Shown here in pieces: positions 8,383 through 17,982 of a stretch of 64,000 nucleotides of DNA (positions are counted from its first letter, which is position 1; the number at the start of each line of letters is the position of its first letter). The DNA lies in NCBI RefSeq assembly GCF_013520865.1, contig NZ_JACDXJ010000001.1, positions 372,001 to 436,000 of the forward strand, read 5' to 3'. The position numbers and the translations under genes were made by a program. Origin of the DNA: Microvirga mediterraneensis (GTDB lineage: Bacteria; Pseudomonadota; Alphaproteobacteria; Rhizobiales; Beijerinckiaceae). The notes below the pieces were generated by a model. It was not told where the DNA came from. It was given only the letters and a program-made list of their open reading frames with translations, and searched no databases.

Positions 8383-9225
8383 ATGCGGTGTCCCAGGGCT
8401 TCATGGCTGCTCCCCGCACTCGTGGCGGGACTTCTGACCGTCGCCCCGGCCTGGCAGCGGGCGCCCGACGAGGTCGATCTCGCCCTCGTGCTGGCCGTCG
8501 ACGTCTCCACCTCCATGGACCCGGACGAGCAGGCCCTGCAGCGGCAGGGCTACGTGGAGGCCTTCCGCTCAGGGACTGTGCATCAGGCCATCGGCAGCGG
8601 CATGCGGGGGCGCATCGCCGTCACCTATGTGGAATGGGCCGGGGCGCATCCGCATGTCCAGAACGTCGTGGTGCCCTGGACCGTGCTGGACAGTCCGGCG
8701 GACAGCCTCGCCTTCGCCGATCGGCTGGCCCGCGCCCCCATCCGCCGCGAAGCCGGAACCTCGATCTCGGAGGCCATCGATTTCAGCCTGGCTCTTTTCT
8801 CCGTCGCCCCCTTCCTGCCCGCGCGGCGCGTCATCGATATCTCGGGCGACGGCTCGAACAACCAGGGCCCTCTGGTCACGGAGGCGCGCGACAGGGCCGT
8901 TTCGCGCGGCGTCACGATCAACGGTCTTCCCATCATGCTTCACCCCACCGATTGGCGCGAGGACGCGATGCTGGACGCCTATTACCGCGACTGTGTGATC
9001 GGCGGCGTGAACGCGTTCATGGTGCCGGTGCGGGACCGCAGGCAGTTCCTGACCGAGACGCGCGCCAAGATCGTCCACGAGATCGCGGACATGTCCGAAA
9101 CCGCCGGACTGGTTCGGCCTGCGGGAAGCGCGTCTAAGACCGATTGCGACACAAGCGAAAGCCTGTGGGACGACCTTGCCCCCTCGCCGCACTCGCACGA
9201 CAGCCCCGTCGGCCACGAGCTTTGA
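8383..9225 (+). CDS. DUF1194 protein with von Willebrand A-like fold, exported
   Basis: 280 residues. A hydrophobic N-terminus (WLLPALVAGLLTVAPA) predicts export. The metal-ion-dependent adhesion motif DVSTSMD (DxSxS) starts at residue 40 and a second acidic strand ISGDGSNNQG follows, as in DUF1194/VWA domains. Later sections (MLHPTDWREDAMLDAYYRDCVIGG) match the family. The function of DUF1194 is unknown; the metal site suggests protein-ligand binding. The tail after about residue 250 is Ser/Asp/His-rich and divergent. It follows the cytochrome c' gene on the same strand. Confidence 0.85.
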   Translation: MRCPRASWLLPALVAGLLTVAPAWQRAPDEVDLALVLAVDVSTSMDPDEQALQRQGYVEAFRSGTVHQAIGSGMRGRIAVTYVEWAGAHPHVQNVVVPWTVLDSPADSLAFADRLARAPIRREAGTSISEAIDFSLALFSVAPFLPARRVIDISGDGSNNQGPLVTEARDRAVSRGVTINGLPIMLHPTDWREDAMLDAYYRDCVIGGVNAFMVPVRDRRQFLTETRAKIVHEIADMSETAGLVRPAGSASKTDCDTSESLWDDLAPSPHSHDSPVGHEL

Positions 9226-9245
9226 ACGTTCCGCTTCCCGTTTAA

Positions 9246-9668
9246 TCACTCGGCCATCGTCTCGCCGGTTCCGCCGACCTCGGCCGGAAAGTCCTTCATC
9301 TTCGGCAACCCATCCCGCATGGGCAGCACCGTCTCGGCATAATTGAGATGGACGGCGGGGATGAAATCGAGCGTCGGGATGGTCGCGGCGAACACATCGA
9401 CGAGCCCGATGGTCGGATGGTCGGCCATCAGGTGTCCGCCGCATTTCGAGCAGTATTGCCGTTGGCTGAAGGGGGTCTTCTGAAACGTCGCGAGATGCTC
9501 GGCGCCGGAGGTGACCCGCACGGCCTCGGGCTTCCACAGGCTGAAGGCATTCACCGGCCCGCCGGACCACGAGCGGCAGGACCGGCAATGGCAATAGCCC
9601 ATGGCCTCCGGTGATCCGCTGACCTCGACCTGAACGGCACCGCAGAAACAGCTTCCGATATGAGACAT
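9246..9668 (-). CDS. GFA-family zinc-binding protein
   Basis: 140 residues of the glutathione-dependent formaldehyde-activating (Gfa/CENP-V) fold. Cysteine pattern: Cys7, Cys9 (CFCG), Cys26, Cys28, Cys31 (CHCRSC) and Cys73, Cys76 (CSKC) supply two zinc sites, as in the family. The founding Gfa protein accelerates formaldehyde-glutathione adduct formation, but most members have no proven activity and I assign none here. The start is the ATG at 9668; eight further residues upstream are unlikely to be translated. Convergent with the DUF1194 gene. Confidence 0.88.
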   Translation of the reverse strand: MSHIGSCFCGAVQVEVSGSPEAMGYCHCRSCRSWSGGPVNAFSLWKPEAVRVTSGAEHLATFQKTPFSQRQYCSKCGGHLMADHPTIGLVDVFAATIPTLDFIPAVHLNYAETVLPMRDGLPKMKDFPAEVGGTGETMAE

Positions 9669-9840
9669 GGCTCTCTCCCTCGGTTCGCGCATCGGCGGCC
9701 GGTCCCGGCAAGCCCGAAGGGGCCCTGCCGGGAGCCTGGAAGCGTTGCTCGTGCCTTATTCTACCCCTGGCCGCCTTCGAGATCTGCTGGCGCAACGGAG
9801 GTAGGAGGCCGACCGGACCCGGAAAGAGACGGTCGCAGCA

Positions 9841-9868
9841 AAAAGCCCGGCACGAAGGCCGGGCTTTT
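9841..9868 (-). terminator. Terminator after secA (recurrent sequence)
   Basis: Stem AAAAGCCCGG with CCGGGCTTTT around a short loop, 22 bases past the secA stop. On the minus strand it ends CTTTTTGCTG. Nearly the same core recurs at 4561-4584 and 5841-5864. Confidence 0.85.
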
Positions 9869-9890
9869 CCATGGTCGATGTCCGTACCGC

Positions 9891-12704
9891 TTACGCCACG
9901 AACTGTCCGTGGCAATGCTTGAACTTCTTGCCAGATCCGCAGGGGCAGGGCTCGTTGCGGCTGACGCGGCCCCAGGTGGAGGGGTCGTTCGGGTCGCGCT
10001 GGGCGCCCGTGGCCGGGTCGACGGAGGTTGCCGCATAGCCGAGAGCTCCACCCTCGCCGAAGGCCGAGCCCTGGGGCATGTCGAACTCGTTCTCGCCGGT
10101 GGCCGGATCGAGATGCTGGGCGAACATGGGCGGGAGGCTCTGCGGCTCCGGCTGCTGGAACACCACCTGGATGCGCATGAGCTGGCCCGTCACCTGCTCG
10201 CGCAGATGGCCGATCAGGCCGTTGAACAGCTCGAACGCCTCGGATTTGTACTCGTTCAGCGGATCACGCTGGGCCAGGCCGCGCCAGCCAATGACCTGAC
10301 GCAGATGGTCGAGGGTCACGAGGTGCTCGCGCCAGAGGTGGTCCAGGCTCTGCAGCAGAACCTGCTTCTCCACATAGTTCATCACATCGGAGGTATTGGC
10401 CTCGATGCGCTGGGCATAGGCCTCGTCGGCCGCCTTGGTGATGCGCTCGCGGATCTCGTCGTCGGCGATGCCCTCCTCCTTGGCCCATTCCTCGACCGGC
10501 AGGTCGAGGTTGAGGAAGTTGAGGGCATTCTGCTTCAGGCCTTCGACGTCCCATTGCTCGGCATAGGCATTCTCCGGGATGGCGCGGGAAACGATGTCCT
10601 CGATCACGCCGTGGCGCATGTCGTCGATGGTCTCGCGGACGCTCTCCTCGGCCATGAACTCCTTGCGTTGCTCGAACACGACCTTGCGCTGGTCGTTCAT
10701 GACGTTGTCGTATTTGAGGATGTTCTTGCGGATGTCGAAATTGCGCGCCTCGACCTTCGCCTGCGCCCGCTCGATGGCCTTGTTGATCCACGGGTGGATG
10801 ATGGCCTCGCCTTCCTTCAGGCCGAGCTTCTGCAGCATCCCGTCCATGCGGTCGGAGCCGAAGATGCGCATCAGGTCGTCCTGGAGCGACAGGTAGAACT
10901 TGGAGCGGCCCGGATCGCCCTGGCGGCCGGAGCGGCCGCGCAGCTGGTTGTCGATGCGGCGGGATTCGTGGCGCTCGGTGCCGAGCACGTAGAGGCCGCC
11001 GGCGGCGAGCGCGCGCTCCTTGAAGGACGCGACCTCGTCGAGGATCTCTTTCTCGCGGCGGGCACGCTCCTCGCCCTCCACGCCGACGAGCTCGCGCTCG
11101 ATGCGCATCTTGGCGTTACCGCCGAGCTGAATGTCGGTGCCGCGGCCGGCCATGTTAGTGGCGATCGTGATCGCGCCCGGCACGCCGGCCTGGGCGACGA
11201 TGAAGGCCTCCTGCTCGTGGAAGCGGGCGTTGAGCACGGCGAAGTGCTTGGTGCCTCGGCCGGCCCGCGCGTCGCGGTAGAGGGGTTCGAGCGCCTGCGG
11301 GTTCTCGAAATCGATGAGCTTGTAGCCTTCCTGGATCAGAAGCTCGGCCAGATGCTCCGACTTCTCGATGGACGTGGTGCCGACCAGGATCGGCTGGCCC
11401 TTGGCCGAGGCCGCCTCGATGTCCCGGATGACCGCCTTGTAGCGTTCCTCGACGGTCCGGTAGACCTCGTCGTCGTCGTCGATACGGGACACGGGACGGT
11501 TGGTCGGGATCTCGACCACTTCGAGGTTGTAGATCTCCAGGAACTCGTCGGCCTCGGTGGCGGCCGTGCCGGTCATGCCGCCGAGCTTCTCGTAGAGACG
11601 GAAATAGTTCTGGAAGGTGATGGAGGCCAGCGTCTGGTTCTCGGGCTGGACCTGGACCTTCTCCTTGGCCTCGAGCGCCTGGTGCAGGCCTTCCGAGTAG
11701 CGGCGGCCCTGCATCATGCGGCCGGTGAACTCGTCGATGATGACCACTTCACCGTTGCGGACGATGTAGTCCTTGTCGCGCTGGAACAGGGTGTGGGCGC
11801 GCAGGGCCTGGTTCATGTGGTGGACCAGGGTGGCGTTCTGGGCGTCGTAGAGATCGCCCTCCTTGAGCAGGCCGATTTCCCGCAGCAGTTCCTCGATCTT
11901 CTCTGTGCCCTCTTCGGTCAGGGCCACGGAACGCTGCTTCTCGTCGAGTTCGTAATCGCTCTTGTTCAGGCGCGGGATCACCACGTCGATGGCGTTGTAG
12001 AGCTCGGACCGGTCGTCGAGGGGACCGGAGATGATGAGCGGGGTCCGGGCCTCGTCGACGAGGATCGAGTCCACCTCGTCCACGATGGCGAAGTTGTGGC
12101 CCCGCTGGACCATCTGGGCCATCTCGTACTTCATGTTGTCGCGAAGGTAGTCGAAACCGTATTCGTTGTTGGTCCCGTAGGTGATGTCGGCCGCATAGGC
12201 GGCGGCGCGCTCGACATCGTCGAGCCCGTGGACGATCACCCCGACCGAAAGGCCCAGGAACCGGTAGATCTGGCCCATCCATTCGGAGTCGCGGCGGGCA
12301 AGATAATCGTTGACCGTCACCACATGGACGCCCTTGCCGGCAAGGGCGTTCAGGTAGACCGGCAGGGTCGCCACCAGGGTCTTGCCCTCGCCCGTGCGCA
12401 TTTCCGCGATCGAGCCCTCGTGGAGCACCATGCCGCCGATGAGCTGCACGTCGAAATGCCGCTGTCCGAGGGTGCGCTTGGCCGCCTCGCGGACCGTCGC
12501 GAAGGCGGGCACCAGGATGTCGTCCAGGGTCTTGCCGGCGGCGAGCTGGGCCTTGAAGTCCTCGGTGCGGGCACGGAGCTGCTCGTCGGACAGGGCCTCC
12601 AGCTCGGCCTCCATCGCGTTGATGGCCGCTACCTTCGGCCGATAGGACTTCAGACGGCGTTCATTGACCGAACCGAAGATTTTCTTCGCGAGAGAACCGA
12701 ACAT
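9891..12704 (-). CDS. secA: Preprotein translocase ATPase SecA
   Basis: 937 residues. SecA drives secretory preproteins through SecYEG with ATP. Walker A is MRTGEGKTL (residues 102-110); Walker B-type [14 protein letters not shown] and the segment [13 protein letters not shown] are present, and the C-terminus has the zinc motif [13 protein letters not shown] followed by HG, which binds SecB and phospholipid. The domain order (NBD1, preprotein cross-linking, NBD2, helical scaffold and wing, C-tail) is complete. It is divergent from the PPIase gene and has its own terminator. Confidence 0.98.
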   Translation of the reverse strand: MFGSLAKKIFGSVNERRLKSYRPKVAAINAMEAELEALSDEQLRARTEDFKAQLAAGKTLDDILVPAFATVREAAKRTLGQRHFDVQLIGGMVLHEGSIAEMRTGEGKTLVATLPVYLNALAGKGVHVVTVNDYLARRDSEWMGQIYRFLGLSVGVIVHGLDDVERAAAYAADITYGTNNEYGFDYLRDNMKYEMAQMVQRGHNFAIVDEVDSILVDEARTPLIISGPLDDRSELYNAIDVVIPRLNKSDYELDEKQRSVALTEEGTEKIEELLREIGLLKEGDLYDAQNATLVHHMNQALRAHTLFQRDKDYIVRNGEVVIIDEFTGRMMQGRRYSEGLHQALEAKEKVQVQPENQTLASITFQNYFRLYEKLGGMTGTAATEADEFLEIYNLEVVEIPTNRPVSRIDDDDEVYRTVEERYKAVIRDIEAASAKGQPILVGTTSIEKSEHLAELLIQEGYKLIDFENPQALEPLYRDARAGRGTKHFAVLNARFHEQEAFIVAQAGVPGAITIATNMAGRGTDIQLGGNAKMRIERELVGVEGEERARREKEILDEVASFKERALAAGGLYVLGTERHESRRIDNQLRGRSGRQGDPGRSKFYLSLQDDLMRIFGSDRMDGMLQKLGLKEGEAIIHPWINKAIERAQAKVEARNFDIRKNILKYDNVMNDQRKVVFEQRKEFMAEESVRETIDDMRHGVIEDIVSRAIPENAYAEQWDVEGLKQNALNFLNLDLPVEEWAKEEGIADDEIRERITKAADEAYAQRIEANTSDVMNYVEKQVLLQSLDHLWREHLVTLDHLRQVIGWRGLAQRDPLNEYKSEAFELFNGLIGHLREQVTGQLMRIQVVFQQPEPQSLPPMFAQHLDPATGENEFDMPQGSAFGEGGALGYAATSVDPATGAQRDPNDPSTWGRVSRNEPCPCGSGKKFKHCHGQFVA

Positions 12705-12953
12705 CGAGAGCCTTCGAAATTCCAGAATACAGGAGAAAGGAGCGTTTGCGCCGCCTTATAGACCTAATTACGCCGGAGCGCACCTTAAAGACTATGACTT
12801 TAGTAGCGCAGTCTCGAGCGGCCCGGAGGCCCGTTCAAGACCCCGCGAGCGGCGCTGCTGTGACATAAATATGCCATCACTTGCAAACGTAAACACATTC
12901 GGCCATCTGATCGTCGCTGTCCGTGGGCGATCACGCTCACCAGAGGAAACCAT

Positions 12954-13859
12954 ATGTCCCGCTCACTCACGTTCCGTAAGAGCTTTCTGACCCTCGGCGT
13001 CGCCCTGCCGCTCATGTCCGGAGCTGCCCTCGCCCAGACCCCTCCTGCGACCCCTGCGGCGCCTGCGACCTCTCCCGCGGCCGTTCCGGCCGTCGATCCC
13101 GCCAAGGTGATCGCTCGCGTCAACGGCGTCGACATTACGGAAGGGGATCTCGCCATTGCGTCCGAGGATCCGGCTCTCCAGATGCCGAACGTGCCCGAGG
13201 AGCAGAAGCGTGAACTGCTGACCGGCTACATGATCGACCTGAAGCTCGGCGCCAAGGCCGCCGAGGCGGCCAAGGTCGGCAGCGGCGCCGAATTCGCCCG
13301 CAAGCTCGCTTATAACCGGGACAAGACCCTGCTCGATGAGTACCTCGACCAGGAATCCAAGAAGGCCGTGACCCCCGAAGCCGCCCGCAAGCTTTACGAC
13401 GAGACGGTCAAGAGCGTGCCGGCCGAGCAGGAGGTCCGCGCCCGCCATATCCTGGTCGAGAACGAGGACGAGGCCAAGAAGATCGCGGCCCGCGTGAAGG
13501 GCGGCGAGGATTTCGCCAAGGTGGCCGGAGAGGTCTCGAAGGACCCGGGCTCCAAGACCGATGGCGGCGATCTCGGCTTCTTCACCAAGGACCGCATGGT
13601 CGAGCCCTTCGCCGAAGCCGCCTTCAAGCTCGATCCGGGCCAGATCTCCGATCCGGTGAAGAGCCAGTTCGGCTGGCACGTGATCAAGGTCGAGGAGAAG
13701 CGCACCAAGCCGGCCCCGTCCTTCGAGGAGACAAAGGACCAGGTCGAGACCTATCTCGCCCGCAAGGCCCAGCAGGACCTGATCATGGGCCTGCGCAAAA
13801 ACGCCAAGATCGAACGCCTGGACGACAAGGGCAACCTCGTCGAGCAGAAGCAGCCGTAA
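12954..13859 (+). CDS. Exported parvulin-type peptidyl-prolyl isomerase
   Basis: 301 residues. The N-terminus (SFLTLGVALPLMSGAALA) is a signal peptide, then a Pro/Ala-rich linker, a SurA-N-like helical region, and a parvulin domain from about residue 140 (RARHILVENEDEAKKIAARV; GGDLGFFTKDRM; FGWHVIKVEE). It is a periplasmic foldase for exported proteins. The ATG at 12954 follows GAGGAAACC, a good ribosome site. It is divergent to secA with a 249-base shared promoter region; this order (argJ, PPIase, secA) is conserved in rhizobia and joins secretion with folding after export. Confidence 0.9.
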   Translation: MSRSLTFRKSFLTLGVALPLMSGAALAQTPPATPAAPATSPAAVPAVDPAKVIARVNGVDITEGDLAIASEDPALQMPNVPEEQKRELLTGYMIDLKLGAKAAEAAKVGSGAEFARKLAYNRDKTLLDEYLDQESKKAVTPEAARKLYDETVKSVPAEQEVRARHILVENEDEAKKIAARVKGGEDFAKVAGEVSKDPGSKTDGGDLGFFTKDRMVEPFAEAAFKLDPGQISDPVKSQFGWHVIKVEEKRTKPAPSFEETKDQVETYLARKAQQDLIMGLRKNAKIERLDDKGNLVEQKQP

Positions 13860-13883
13860 GGGCTGGTGATTTCACTGGATTTC

Positions 13884-13915
13884 AAAGGGCGGCCTTCCGG
13901 GCCCGCCCTTTTTGT
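13884..13915 (+). terminator. Rho-independent terminator after the PPIase gene
   Basis: Stem AAAGGGCGG pairing with CCGCCCTTT, followed by TTTTGTTT, 25 bases after the stop at 13859. Confidence 0.85.
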
Positions 13916-13934
13916 TTCCTGACGTTTCCTCACC

Positions 13935-14028
13935 ACGTCATGGCGGGGCTTGTCCCGGCCATGACGGTTGCGTGAAGCGCCACGCTCTTCCGATCGGGAT
14001 CACCGGCACGAGGCCGGTGATGGCGTGA
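13935..14028. repeat. Dispersed palindromic repeat family A, copy 1
   Basis: About 94 bases starting ACGTCATGGCGGGGCTTG and ending CCGGTGATGGCGTGA. Two further copies (28975-29067 and 36596-36688) share ends ACGTCATGGCC(G)GG and CCGGTGATGACGTGA, so the element is an imperfect inverted repeat with a second inner hairpin. Non-coding. Confidence 0.75.
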
Positions 14029-14047
14029 AGACGAGTTGGCGCCGATG

Positions 14048-14260
14048 TCACTTGTTGTGCCGCCCCATCCGGTTCGGATCGACGCCGCCCTGGCGGTTCG
14101 TCTGGTTCTCCACGTCGCCCTGGAAGGTCGAGCCACCGTCGAGGTCGCGGGGATCCTCGCCGGTCATGGTCGAGCCCTTCGAGCGACCGATGCCCGGATC
14201 GACATCGAGATCGCTGCGTGGGCGCTCCTGGGGCTGAGTCTTGGGGTGCTTGCCAGTCAT
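14048..14260 (-). CDS. Small hydrophilic protein of unknown function
   Basis: 70 residues, too polar for a membrane protein (MTGKHPKTQPQ start; DPGIGRSKGSTMTGEDPRDL in the middle; DPNRMGRHNK end). The ATG at 14260 has GGAGG six bases upstream on the minus strand, which is strong evidence that it is translated. Codon usage fits a real short gene. It is divergent to argJ with 164 bases between. I recognise no domain; the Gly/Asp/Arg-rich repeats look like a disordered stress-type protein, but that is inference only. Confidence 0.6.
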   Translation of the reverse strand: MTGKHPKTQPQERPRSDLDVDPGIGRSKGSTMTGEDPRDLDGGSTFQGDVENQTNRQGGVDPNRMGRHNK

Positions 14261-14348
14261 GAAAGCCTCCATCGCTTGCAGATCGGGTCAACGAGGACAC
14301 ACTCGCGGCGTTCCTTGGCCTAGGCCATCATGCTTCTGCAGCTTTGAC

Positions 14349-14378
14349 TTGACAAAAAGCCTTAAAAAACCACAGGTC
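14349..14378 (+). promoter_or_regulatory. Candidate promoter -35 for argJ
   Basis: TTGACA at 14349-14354, 71 bases before the argJ ATG, in an otherwise AT-richer stretch (AAAAAGCCTTAAAAAACC). A -10 is not clear at 17-18 spacing, so only the -35 is supported. Confidence 0.35.
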
Positions 14379-14424
14379 GCCTTTCCTAAACGGTATTCCA
14401 TCCGCTCATTCCGAGACCTTTCGC

Positions 14425-15666
14425 ATGTCCAAGTCCGTGTCTCCCCTCGCGCCCAAATCGTTTCCGGCGCTTCCCGCCATCGACGGCGTCAGGATCGCGA
14501 CGGCGGAGGCCGGCATCCGATACAAGAACCGGACTGACGTTCTCTATGTGACCCTGCCCAAGGACACGACCGTGGCGGGCGTGTTCACCCGCTCCAAGTG
14601 CCCGTCGGCCCCGGTCGACTGGTGCCGCAAGAATTTGGCCAAGGGCACGGCCCGGGCTCTCGTGGTCAATTCGGGCAACGCCAATGCCTTCACGGGCAAG
14701 AAGGGCGCGGAGGCGGTCAAGCTGACGGCCGACATCGCCGCCGAGGCGGCCGGCTGCCGGGCTTCTCAAGTCTTCATCGCCTCCACGGGCGTGATCGGCG
14801 AGCCTCTCGATGCGACGAAGTTCGAGAATGTGCTCACAGCCTGCGAGAAGAAGGCGAAGCCCACAGCCTGGCTCGATGCCGCCAAGGCGATCATGACCAC
14901 CGACACCTTTCCCAAGGTGGCGACCCGCACGGCCACCATCGGCGGCGTCGAGGTGACGATCAACGGCATCGCCAAGGGTGCCGGCATGATCGCGCCCGAC
15001 ATGGCGACCATGCTCTCTTTCATCTTCACCGACGCGCCCATCGCCGCCCCGGTGCTGCAGGCGCTGCTGAAGAAGGGCGCCGACAAGAGCTTCAACTGCG
15101 TGACGGTGGACAGCGACACCTCCACGTCCGACACCCTGCTCTTCTTCGCGACCGGCGCGGGCGCCGCCAAGGGCGCGCCCGCGATCTCCCTGCCGAGCGA
15201 CCGGCGCCTGAAGGAGTTCCGCGGCGCGCTGGAGAGCCTTCTGATCGACCTTGCCCAGCAGGTCGCCCGCGACGGTGAAGGCGCGCGCAAGTTCGTGACC
15301 GTGAAGGTGACCGGCGCCACAGGCGCCACCTCGGCCAAGCGGATCGCCATGGCGATCGCCAATTCGCCCTTGGTAAAGACGGCGGTGGCCGGCGAGGACG
15401 CCAATTGGGGCCGCGTGGTCATGGCCGTCGGCAAGGCTGGCGAAGCCGCCGAGCGCGACAAGCTCGCGATCTGGTTCGGCGACATCCGCGTCGCCGTCAA
15501 AGGCGCCCGCGATCCGGAATACGACGAGGCCAGGACCACCGCCTACATGAAGGGCGACGAGATCACGATCCGCGTCGACCTCGGTCTCGGCCGCGGCGAG
15601 GCCACCGCCTGGACCTGCGACCTCACCAAGGCTTACGTGGAGATCAACGGCGATTACCGGAGCTGA
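14425..15666 (+). CDS. argJ: Bifunctional ornithine acetyltransferase / N-acetylglutamate synthase
   Basis: 413 residues. ArgJ transfers the acetyl group from N-acetylornithine to glutamate, and in bifunctional versions also from acetyl-CoA, in arginine synthesis. It is autoproteolysed: DMATML at 192-197 supplies the cleavage site between Ala194 and Thr195, with Thr195 becoming the nucleophile. Other diagnostic strings are [14 protein letters not shown] and [11 protein letters not shown] and the C-terminal EINGDYRS. Its stop codon is shared in a TGATCA palindrome with the convergent small gene at 15667. Confidence 0.97.
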   Translation: MSKSVSPLAPKSFPALPAIDGVRIATAEAGIRYKNRTDVLYVTLPKDTTVAGVFTRSKCPSAPVDWCRKNLAKGTARALVVNSGNANAFTGKKGAEAVKLTADIAAEAAGCRASQVFIASTGVIGEPLDATKFENVLTACEKKAKPTAWLDAAKAIMTTDTFPKVATRTATIGGVEVTINGIAKGAGMIAPDMATMLSFIFTDAPIAAPVLQALLKKGADKSFNCVTVDSDTSTSDTLLFFATGAGAAKGAPAISLPSDRRLKEFRGALESLLIDLAQQVARDGEGARKFVTVKVTGATGATSAKRIAMAIANSPLVKTAVAGEDANWGRVVMAVGKAGEAAERDKLAIWFGDIRVAVKGARDPEYDEARTTAYMKGDEITIRVDLGLGRGEATAWTCDLTKAYVEINGDYRS

Positions 15667-16044
15667 TCAGGGAACGACGGTGACCTTGCGCCTGACGGTG
15701 ATCCGCATCGGGCCGCCGTACTGGCTCATGCCGATGAACGTGTAGGCAAATTCGTCCGGCCCCTGATAGCCGGGCTTGGCCATGTAATAGGGTTTGAGAC
15801 CGTCGACCCCGGCCCGGCCGATCCGGGGCTTCAGCGAGATCACCGTTTCATTGAGGGCACCAGGGATGCCGTTGAGGCCGAAAACACATCCCTTGCCGGC
15901 CTTGACGGTCAACTCGCCCTCGACATCGGCCAGTTCACCATTGAAATAGACCGGAGCCCCTGAACAATCCTGCGCCTGCGCCACCCCTGTTCCGAGGACG
16001 CAAACGAGGGCGGCAGAAGCCGCGGCACACATCATCCGGATCAT
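15667..16044 (-). CDS. Small exported protein of unknown function
   Basis: 125 residues. A signal peptide (MIRMMCAAASAALVCVLGTG then AQA) predicts periplasmic location. The mature part has two cysteines (DCSG and KGCVFG) that could form a disulphide, and repeated beta-type segments ending FIGMSQYGGPMRITVRRKVTVVP. The ATG at 16044 starts at the signal peptide, whereas the longer frame upstream runs into unrelated sequence. I recognise no family. Convergent with argJ without any gap. Confidence 0.65.
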   Translation of the reverse strand: MIRMMCAAASAALVCVLGTGVAQAQDCSGAPVYFNGELADVEGELTVKAGKGCVFGLNGIPGALNETVISLKPRIGRAGVDGLKPYYMAKPGYQGPDEFAYTFIGMSQYGGPMRITVRRKVTVVP

Positions 16045-16204
16045 GAAAGCCCCCTGGAGAACGGTTGTATCGCCAACCGGAATTATTTCTTCAAGTTGCG
16101 TTTCAAAGTTACACTTGTCAAGCAATGTGAAACCGGTTCGCTTTGGAGGCGAAGCGGGGTATGAGAGCGGCCTTGCTCCACCCATACAGGCGGCTTGATC
16201 ACCC

Positions 16205-16618
16205 GTGTCTTCCGTAAAGCTCACCCTCGTCGTTGCCGTCGCCCTGATCGATACGGACAACCGCATTCTTCTGGCGCAGCGGCCTGAAGGAAAGCAGCTC
16301 GCCGGCCTTTGGGAGTTTCCCGGCGGCAAGCTGGAGCCCGGCGAGCGGCCGGAGGAGGCACTGATCCGCGAACTGCGCGAGGAGCTCGGCATCGCCGTGA
16401 AGGAGCCCTGCCTCGCCCCGCTGACCTTCGTGAGCCACGCCTACGAGACCTTCCACCTGCTCATGCCGCTCTACATCTGCCGGCGCTGGGAAGGGTTCGT
16501 GCAACCGCTCGAGGGGCAGGCCCTGAAATGGGTCAAGGCCCAGGAGATGCGCGGCTACCCCATGCCGCCGGCCGATGAGCCGCTGATCCCGTTCCTCGTC
16601 GACCTTCTCGGGTCTTGA
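16205..16618 (+). CDS. Nudix (8-oxo-dGTP diphosphatase, MutT-like) hydrolase
   Basis: 137 residues. The Nudix box runs from residue 40 to 63 and reads GGKLEPGERPEEALIREL then REELG, with all key Gly, Glu and Arg residues. The opening VVAVALIDTDNRILLAQRP and FPGG preceding the box are those of MutT enzymes that hydrolyse oxidised dGTP to prevent AT-to-CG transversion. The start codon is GTG at 16205. It lies 8 bases before the next gene, so the two are probably co-transcribed. MutT function is inferred from family similarity. Confidence 0.88.
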   Translation: MSSVKLTLVVAVALIDTDNRILLAQRPEGKQLAGLWEFPGGKLEPGERPEEALIRELREELGIAVKEPCLAPLTFVSHAYETFHLLMPLYICRRWEGFVQPLEGQALKWVKAQEMRGYPMPPADEPLIPFLVDLLGS

Positions 16619-16626
16619 AGGGCGCC

Positions 16627-17556
16627 ATGTCGTCCCAGCAAGCCACCGAAGCGGTTCCGGAGACGTCCGCTCCGACGGCCGCCTTCGTTGCCTCCAACCT
16701 GCTTGTCTGTTCCATGCTCTGGGGAAGCTCGCTTGTGCTGATCAAGCTGAGCGGCAACCAGAACCCCTTCGTGCTCGCAGCCATGCGCGGGCTGATCGGT
16801 GGAACGACCCTTGCCGTATGGTTCGCGACCCAGGGCAAGAGCATCCTGCCGCAGAGACATGAATGGCGGGTCTGGGCCATTCTGGGCACCCTCAATGGTT
16901 GGCTGCCGAACGTGCTCTTGGCCTATGCGCTCACTCGGCTCCCTACGGCAACGGCCGGCATGATCCAAGCCTCTTCGCCACTGATCGTGGCGATCCTGTC
17001 GCATCTCCTTTTCGCCGACGAACGGCTGAATCCCCGGCGCTTCCTTGGCATTGCGATCGGTTTCGGCGGCATGGCGATCCTGATCGGTCCGGCCGCCCTG
17101 CCTGACAGCGGCATTGATGAGACAGGTGTCCTGATCATGTTGGCCGTCGCCTTCAGCTATGCGATGGCGAATATCTATGTGCGCACGGTCAGAGGGACAG
17201 ATCCGGGCCGGATGGCGCTTGGCCAGCAGATCTGCTCGGGTGCGGGAGCGATGGTGCTCGCCCTGACCCTGGCCGGCCCGTCTGCCTTCGCTCCGGTGCT
17301 GCCGAATGCGTTGCCGCTCCTCGCGCTCGGCGCCCTCTCGACTGCCCTGCCGATGCTGATGTTCATGCACCTGATCCGCCGCACAGGCCCGACCCGCGCC
17401 TCGATGGTGGGCTACCTGACGCCGGTCTGGACCACCATCATGGCGGTGCTGTTCCTCGACGAGAGCATCGGCCTGCGCGAACTCGCCGGGGGCGCCGTGG
17501 TGCTGGCCGGCGTGGCGGTCGTGTCTTTCAGCGGTCGGCTCAAAGCCATTCGCTGA
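16627..17556 (+). CDS. EamA/DMT-family membrane transporter
   Basis: 309 residues with ten predicted transmembrane segments in two repeats (for example LLVCSMLWGSSLVLIKLSG at the N-terminus and YLTPVWTTIMAVLFLDESIG near the end), the two-EamA-domain architecture of drug/metabolite exporters. The LDES(I)G glutamate segment is typical. Substrate cannot be inferred. The ATG at 16627 is chosen; a TTG start at 16615 lies within the neighbouring nudix stop region. Its last 17 bases overlap the convergent thioesterase gene. Confidence 0.85.
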   Translation: MSSQQATEAVPETSAPTAAFVASNLLVCSMLWGSSLVLIKLSGNQNPFVLAAMRGLIGGTTLAVWFATQGKSILPQRHEWRVWAILGTLNGWLPNVLLAYALTRLPTATAGMIQASSPLIVAILSHLLFADERLNPRRFLGIAIGFGGMAILIGPAALPDSGIDETGVLIMLAVAFSYAMANIYVRTVRGTDPGRMALGQQICSGAGAMVLALTLAGPSAFAPVLPNALPLLALGALSTALPMLMFMHLIRRTGPTRASMVGYLTPVWTTIMAVLFLDESIGLRELAGGAVVLAGVAVVSFSGRLKAIR

Positions 17557-17980
17557 GCAGGGTCCGCGCCTCGGGCGGAATCTCCACCGGACGCTGGGTG
17601 GCGCGGTCCACATAGACATGGACGAAATGGCCCTGGGCCGCAGCCTGCTCGCCGCCGCTCCTGAAGATGCCGATCCGGTAGCGCACCGAGGAACGGCCGA
17701 GATGCGCGACGGCGATACCGGCCTCCAGGGGCTCGGGAAAGGAGACGCTCTCGAAATAGGTGCAGCCCGATTCCACCACGAGACCGATGATGGGGCTTTC
17801 CGTAATGGCGAGCAGGCCTTTCTCGACGAGCCATCCGTTCACGGCACTGTCGAAATACGAGTAGTAATGCACGTTGTTGACGTGCCCGTAGGCATCGTTG
17901 TCCATCCAGCGGGTCGCGATGGGGCGATAAAGCCTGAAGTCGGAGCGGTGGAGGCGCACGGGGCGGTCGGACATGCTCAT
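17540..17980 (-). CDS. Hotdog-fold acyl-CoA thioesterase (4HBT)
   Basis: 146 residues. The segment RWMDNDAYGHVNNVHYYSYFD, about 24-44, has the conserved active-site Asp and the GHVNN motif of 4HBT thioesterases; the later FRSGGEQAAAQGHFVHVYVDRA continues the fold. The native acyl-CoA is unknown. The frame starts with GTG at 17986, ATG at 17980 and ATG at 17974; I chose 17980. Its start overlaps or abuts the stop of the upstream iron alcohol dehydrogenase (TGA at 17983-17985), suggesting translational coupling. Confidence 0.85.
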   Translation of the reverse strand: MSMSDRPVRLHRSDFRLYRPIATRWMDNDAYGHVNNVHYYSYFDSAVNGWLVEKGLLAITESPIIGLVVESGCTYFESVSFPEPLEAGIAVAHLGRSSVRYRIGIFRSGGEQAAAQGHFVHVYVDRATQRPVEIPPEARTLLSEWL

Positions 17981-17982
17981 CG

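Noticed and set aside
9660..12761. A 1033-residue open frame opposite secA, and similar long frames opposite ptsP, clpB, mscS and the GH2 gene.
   Set aside because: High GC content with G/C at third positions leaves the opposite strand free of stops. The frames lack protein-family motifs, have His/Asp/Gly-rich composition, and mirror the real genes on the other strand.
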